DNA of 14,733 nt from Nitrospirota bacterium (GTDB lineage: Bacteria > Nitrospirota > JAOUDF01): positions 1 to 14,733 of the forward strand of contig JAOUDF010000038.1 of NCBI GenBank assembly GCA_029859385.1. The letters run 5' to 3'. Positions 13,213 through 14,733 of the stretch are shown in pieces; within the stretch, counting starts at the first letter, position 1, and each line of letters starts with the position of its first letter. The notes beneath the pieces are model-generated. The model made no database searches, was not told the DNA's origin, and saw only the letters and a list, made by a program, of their open reading frames with translations. A program made the position numbers and the translations under genes.

Positions 13213-14237
13213 TTCTTGAATTTCACCGTAACGCTCATGCCGCTCTTCAGGCTGGAGTAATCGTCCAGGCGGATATGGATATCCTGTACGTTGACATCGA
13301 ATGAAGCAACCGGGTCAAAGGTCTGCTGACTCTTTCTCTTTACCACCGGCAGTACCTGGTAAACCTTGCCGCTGTATATTTTGGCGGGGTAGGCATCCGC
13401 AACTACGTCCACCGAAGCGCCTTCAGCAATCTTGCCGACGTCGGTTTCCTCAAGTTCCGCCAGTACCCTGAATTTTCCCGTGTTGATGATTTTGAGGATA
13501 GCCGTGCCGACATCCACGGTCTCATCCGGGTCGCGAAATCTGTCTGCGACCACGCCATCAAAGGGTGAGATCATGCGATAATCTTTCAGCAGGGCTGTCC
13601 TGTGGCGAAGTTCCGCCAAGGCCCTGTCAACAGCGGCCTCTCCTTGAGCGACATCTTCTTTCCGTTCCCCGCTCTCGAGTTTGTCCAGTCGCGCTCCGGC
13701 TGCTTCGAGCTCGCTGGCGGCTATGTCGTCTCTCTCCTTCGCCTTGTTCAATTCAACCAGTGTGACGGCACCCTTCTCGTAGAGCCTTCCCAGTCGCTCA
13801 TATTCGTCGCGAGCCTGGGCCTGAACTGCTTCGGCGCGTTTGACGTCACTTGATGCCTCCAGTATCTCTTCTTCACGATAGCCTTTCTTGAGCCTGTTCA
13901 GGTCCTCCTTTGCCTCTCTGACGGCAGCTTCGGCAACCCGCATTTCCGCCCGTATCTTCTCATCCTCCAGGATGACAAGCACCTGGCCTTTCTTTACCAT
14001 CTCGCCTTCATCGCAGGAAATCTTCCGGATAGTTCCCGATACCGGACTCCCGATCTCTATCTCCTCCTCACTTTCCACAAGCCCCTTTGCGGTGACAATG
14101 GAAGCCGACGGTCTGGCAGTACTGCTTACAGCCGGAGCAACCTTCTCTTTTACCATCGAAGGGCCGTACATGGCCAGACCAACCGCCACCAGCACCAGCA
14201 GGGCTACTACTATTATGCCCGTGTGTCCGTTTTTCAT
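13209..14237 (-). CDS. HlyD/MacA-type periplasmic adaptor of an ABC exporter
   Basis: This 342-residue membrane-fusion protein would link the inner-membrane ABC transporter to the TolC-like duct. One membrane segment lies at about residues 8-25. A first lipoyl half (GSPVSGTIRKISCDEGEMVKKG, about 63-84) is followed by a long Lys/Glu/Ala-rich coiled-coil hairpin (about 93-215). The second lipoyl half is MISPFDGVVADRFRDPDETV (222-241). A beta-barrel region from about 255 and a membrane-proximal domain end in LKSGMSVTVKFKK. The start overlaps the ATPase stop by ATGA. A run of seven G (14241-14247 on the complement) preceded by AA supplies the SD sequence just upstream. The ABC neighbour favours a MacA- or DevB-like role over RND or EmrA systems. 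Confidence 0.93.
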   Translation of the reverse strand: MKNGHTGIIVVALLVLVAVGLAMYGPSMVKEKVAPAVSSTARPSASIVTAKGLVESEEEIEIGSPVSGTIRKISCDEGEMVKKGQVLVILEDEKIRAEMRVAEAAVREAKEDLNRLKKGYREEEILEASSDVKRAEAVQAQARDEYERLGRLYEKGAVTLVELNKAKERDDIAASELEAAGARLDKLESGERKEDVAQGEAAVDRALAELRHRTALLKDYRMISPFDGVVADRFRDPDETVDVGTAILKIINTGKFRVLAELEETDVGKIAEGASVDVVADAYPAKIYSGKVYQVLPVVKRKSQQTFDPVASFDVNVQDIHIRLDDYSSLKSGMSVTVKFKK

Positions 14238-14733
14238 GAGCCCCCCCTTGCGGTTTCACGAATCATCTTCCCATCTTCCATGTAGAGGATACGGTCGAAA
14301 ATGTCTTCTATCCTGTTGTCGTGGGTCGCCACTACCACACACTTCCCTTGTTCGGCAGCGAGCTTTTTAAGCATCTCCATCACCTTTCTGCCGTTTTCAT
14401 GGTCGAGATTTCCGGTGGGCTCGTCAGCCAGGATGAGGGGTGAGTCGGCTGCCAGAGCCCTGGCAACGGCTATTCGTTGTCTTTGTCCACCGCTCATGTC
14501 CCGGGGCAGGAAGTTTATTCGTTCCGCCAGCCCTACTTCCGAGAGGAGCTCTCTCGCCGTCCTGTCCGCCTGGGCTCCTTTTATGCCCTTGAGGCCGAGA
14601 ATCAGCATAACATTTTCATAGGCGGTAAGGGCGGGGAAAAGGTTGAACCCCTGAAAGATGAATGAGATGTACTGTTTACGGATGGCAGGGAGTCGGGTTT
14701 CGGGCATGCTTGAAACCTCTGAGCCATAGATAT
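14234..14733 (-). CDS. ABC transporter ATPase, MacB/LolD-type (5' end beyond the window)
   Basis: The frame remains open to the window edge, so the N-terminus including Walker A is not seen. The visible residues carry the Q-loop region FIFQGFNLFPALTAYENV, the signature MSGGQRQRIAVARAL, Walker B with the D-loop LILADEPTGNLD, and the H-loop VVATHDN. DEPTGNLD and the FNLFPALTAYENV text are typical of the MacB/LolD/FtsE-like exporter subfamily. The upstream residues (IYGSEVSSMPETRLPAIRK) are also normal for it, so the Met at 14705-14707 is internal and not the start. The protein would hydrolyse ATP in the cytoplasm to drive export by a partner permease, which should be encoded further upstream. 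The following adaptor gene overlaps its stop by 4 bases. Confidence 0.94.
   Translation of the reverse strand, partial: IYGSEVSSMPETRLPAIRKQYISFIFQGFNLFPALTAYENVMLILGLKGIKGAQADRTARELLSEVGLAERINFLPRDMSGGQRQRIAVARALAADSPLILADEPTGNLDHENGRKVMEMLKKLAAEQGKCVVVATHDNRIEDIFDRILYMEDGKMIRETARGGS

Overview
The window reads as core chromosome of a Gram-negative bacterium, most likely a member of the Desulfuromonadota/Geobacterales (Geobacter or Pelobacter relatives). The reasons are the coding style, with GC-rich third positions and GTG and TTG starts next to strong Shine-Dalgarno (SD) sequences. The F0 genes atpB-atpE also stand apart from the other ATP synthase genes, as I recall for Geobacter, and the outer-membrane proteins are typically Gram-negative. 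The taxonomic call is inference; no search was run.

Positions 1-3997 (+) hold nucleotide-sugar genes. A 5'-truncated WbpA-type UDP-HexNAc 6-dehydrogenase overlaps a WbpP-like C4-epimerase, then comes a Rho-independent terminator. UDP-glucose 6-dehydrogenase follows, overlapping a UDP-glucuronate 4-epimerase. The layout suggests two parallel oxidise-then-epimerise modules supplying uronic-acid precursors for LPS, capsule or exopolysaccharide. Positions 4023-5003 are a complete ribosomal-protein unit: a near-consensus sigma70 promoter, rplM, rpsI and a strong terminator. Positions 5059-7425 hold argC and argJ of arginine synthesis, separated by a REP-like palindromic element. Positions 7464-8723 are a compact atpB-atpE unit with its own promoter and terminator. 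It encodes only the a and c subunits of F0; the remaining F-type ATPase genes must lie elsewhere. gltX (8744-10147) follows, with a long fold-back repeat over its stop codon. Next is a promoter and an orphan OprO/OprP-type porin gene (10320-11666).

On the minus strand, 11770-14733 is a tripartite exporter operon read right to left: an ABC ATPase (its start lies beyond the window), a HlyD/MacA-type periplasmic adaptor and a TolC-family outer-membrane factor. The three are joined by 4-base ATGA overlaps. The permease is not in the window and probably lies just upstream, beyond position 14733. The porin and exporter operons converge on 11667-11769, where I see no convincing terminator.

No gene-free stretch exceeds 300 bases. 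I found no tRNA, rRNA, CRISPR array, insertion sequence or phage gene. I do not see a clearly novel multi-gene system. The items most worth checking are the REP-like element with compensated stem changes, the fold-back at the gltX stop, the signal-peptide-like extension of AtpE, the SHOCT-like start of the porin, and the dyad upstream of argC.
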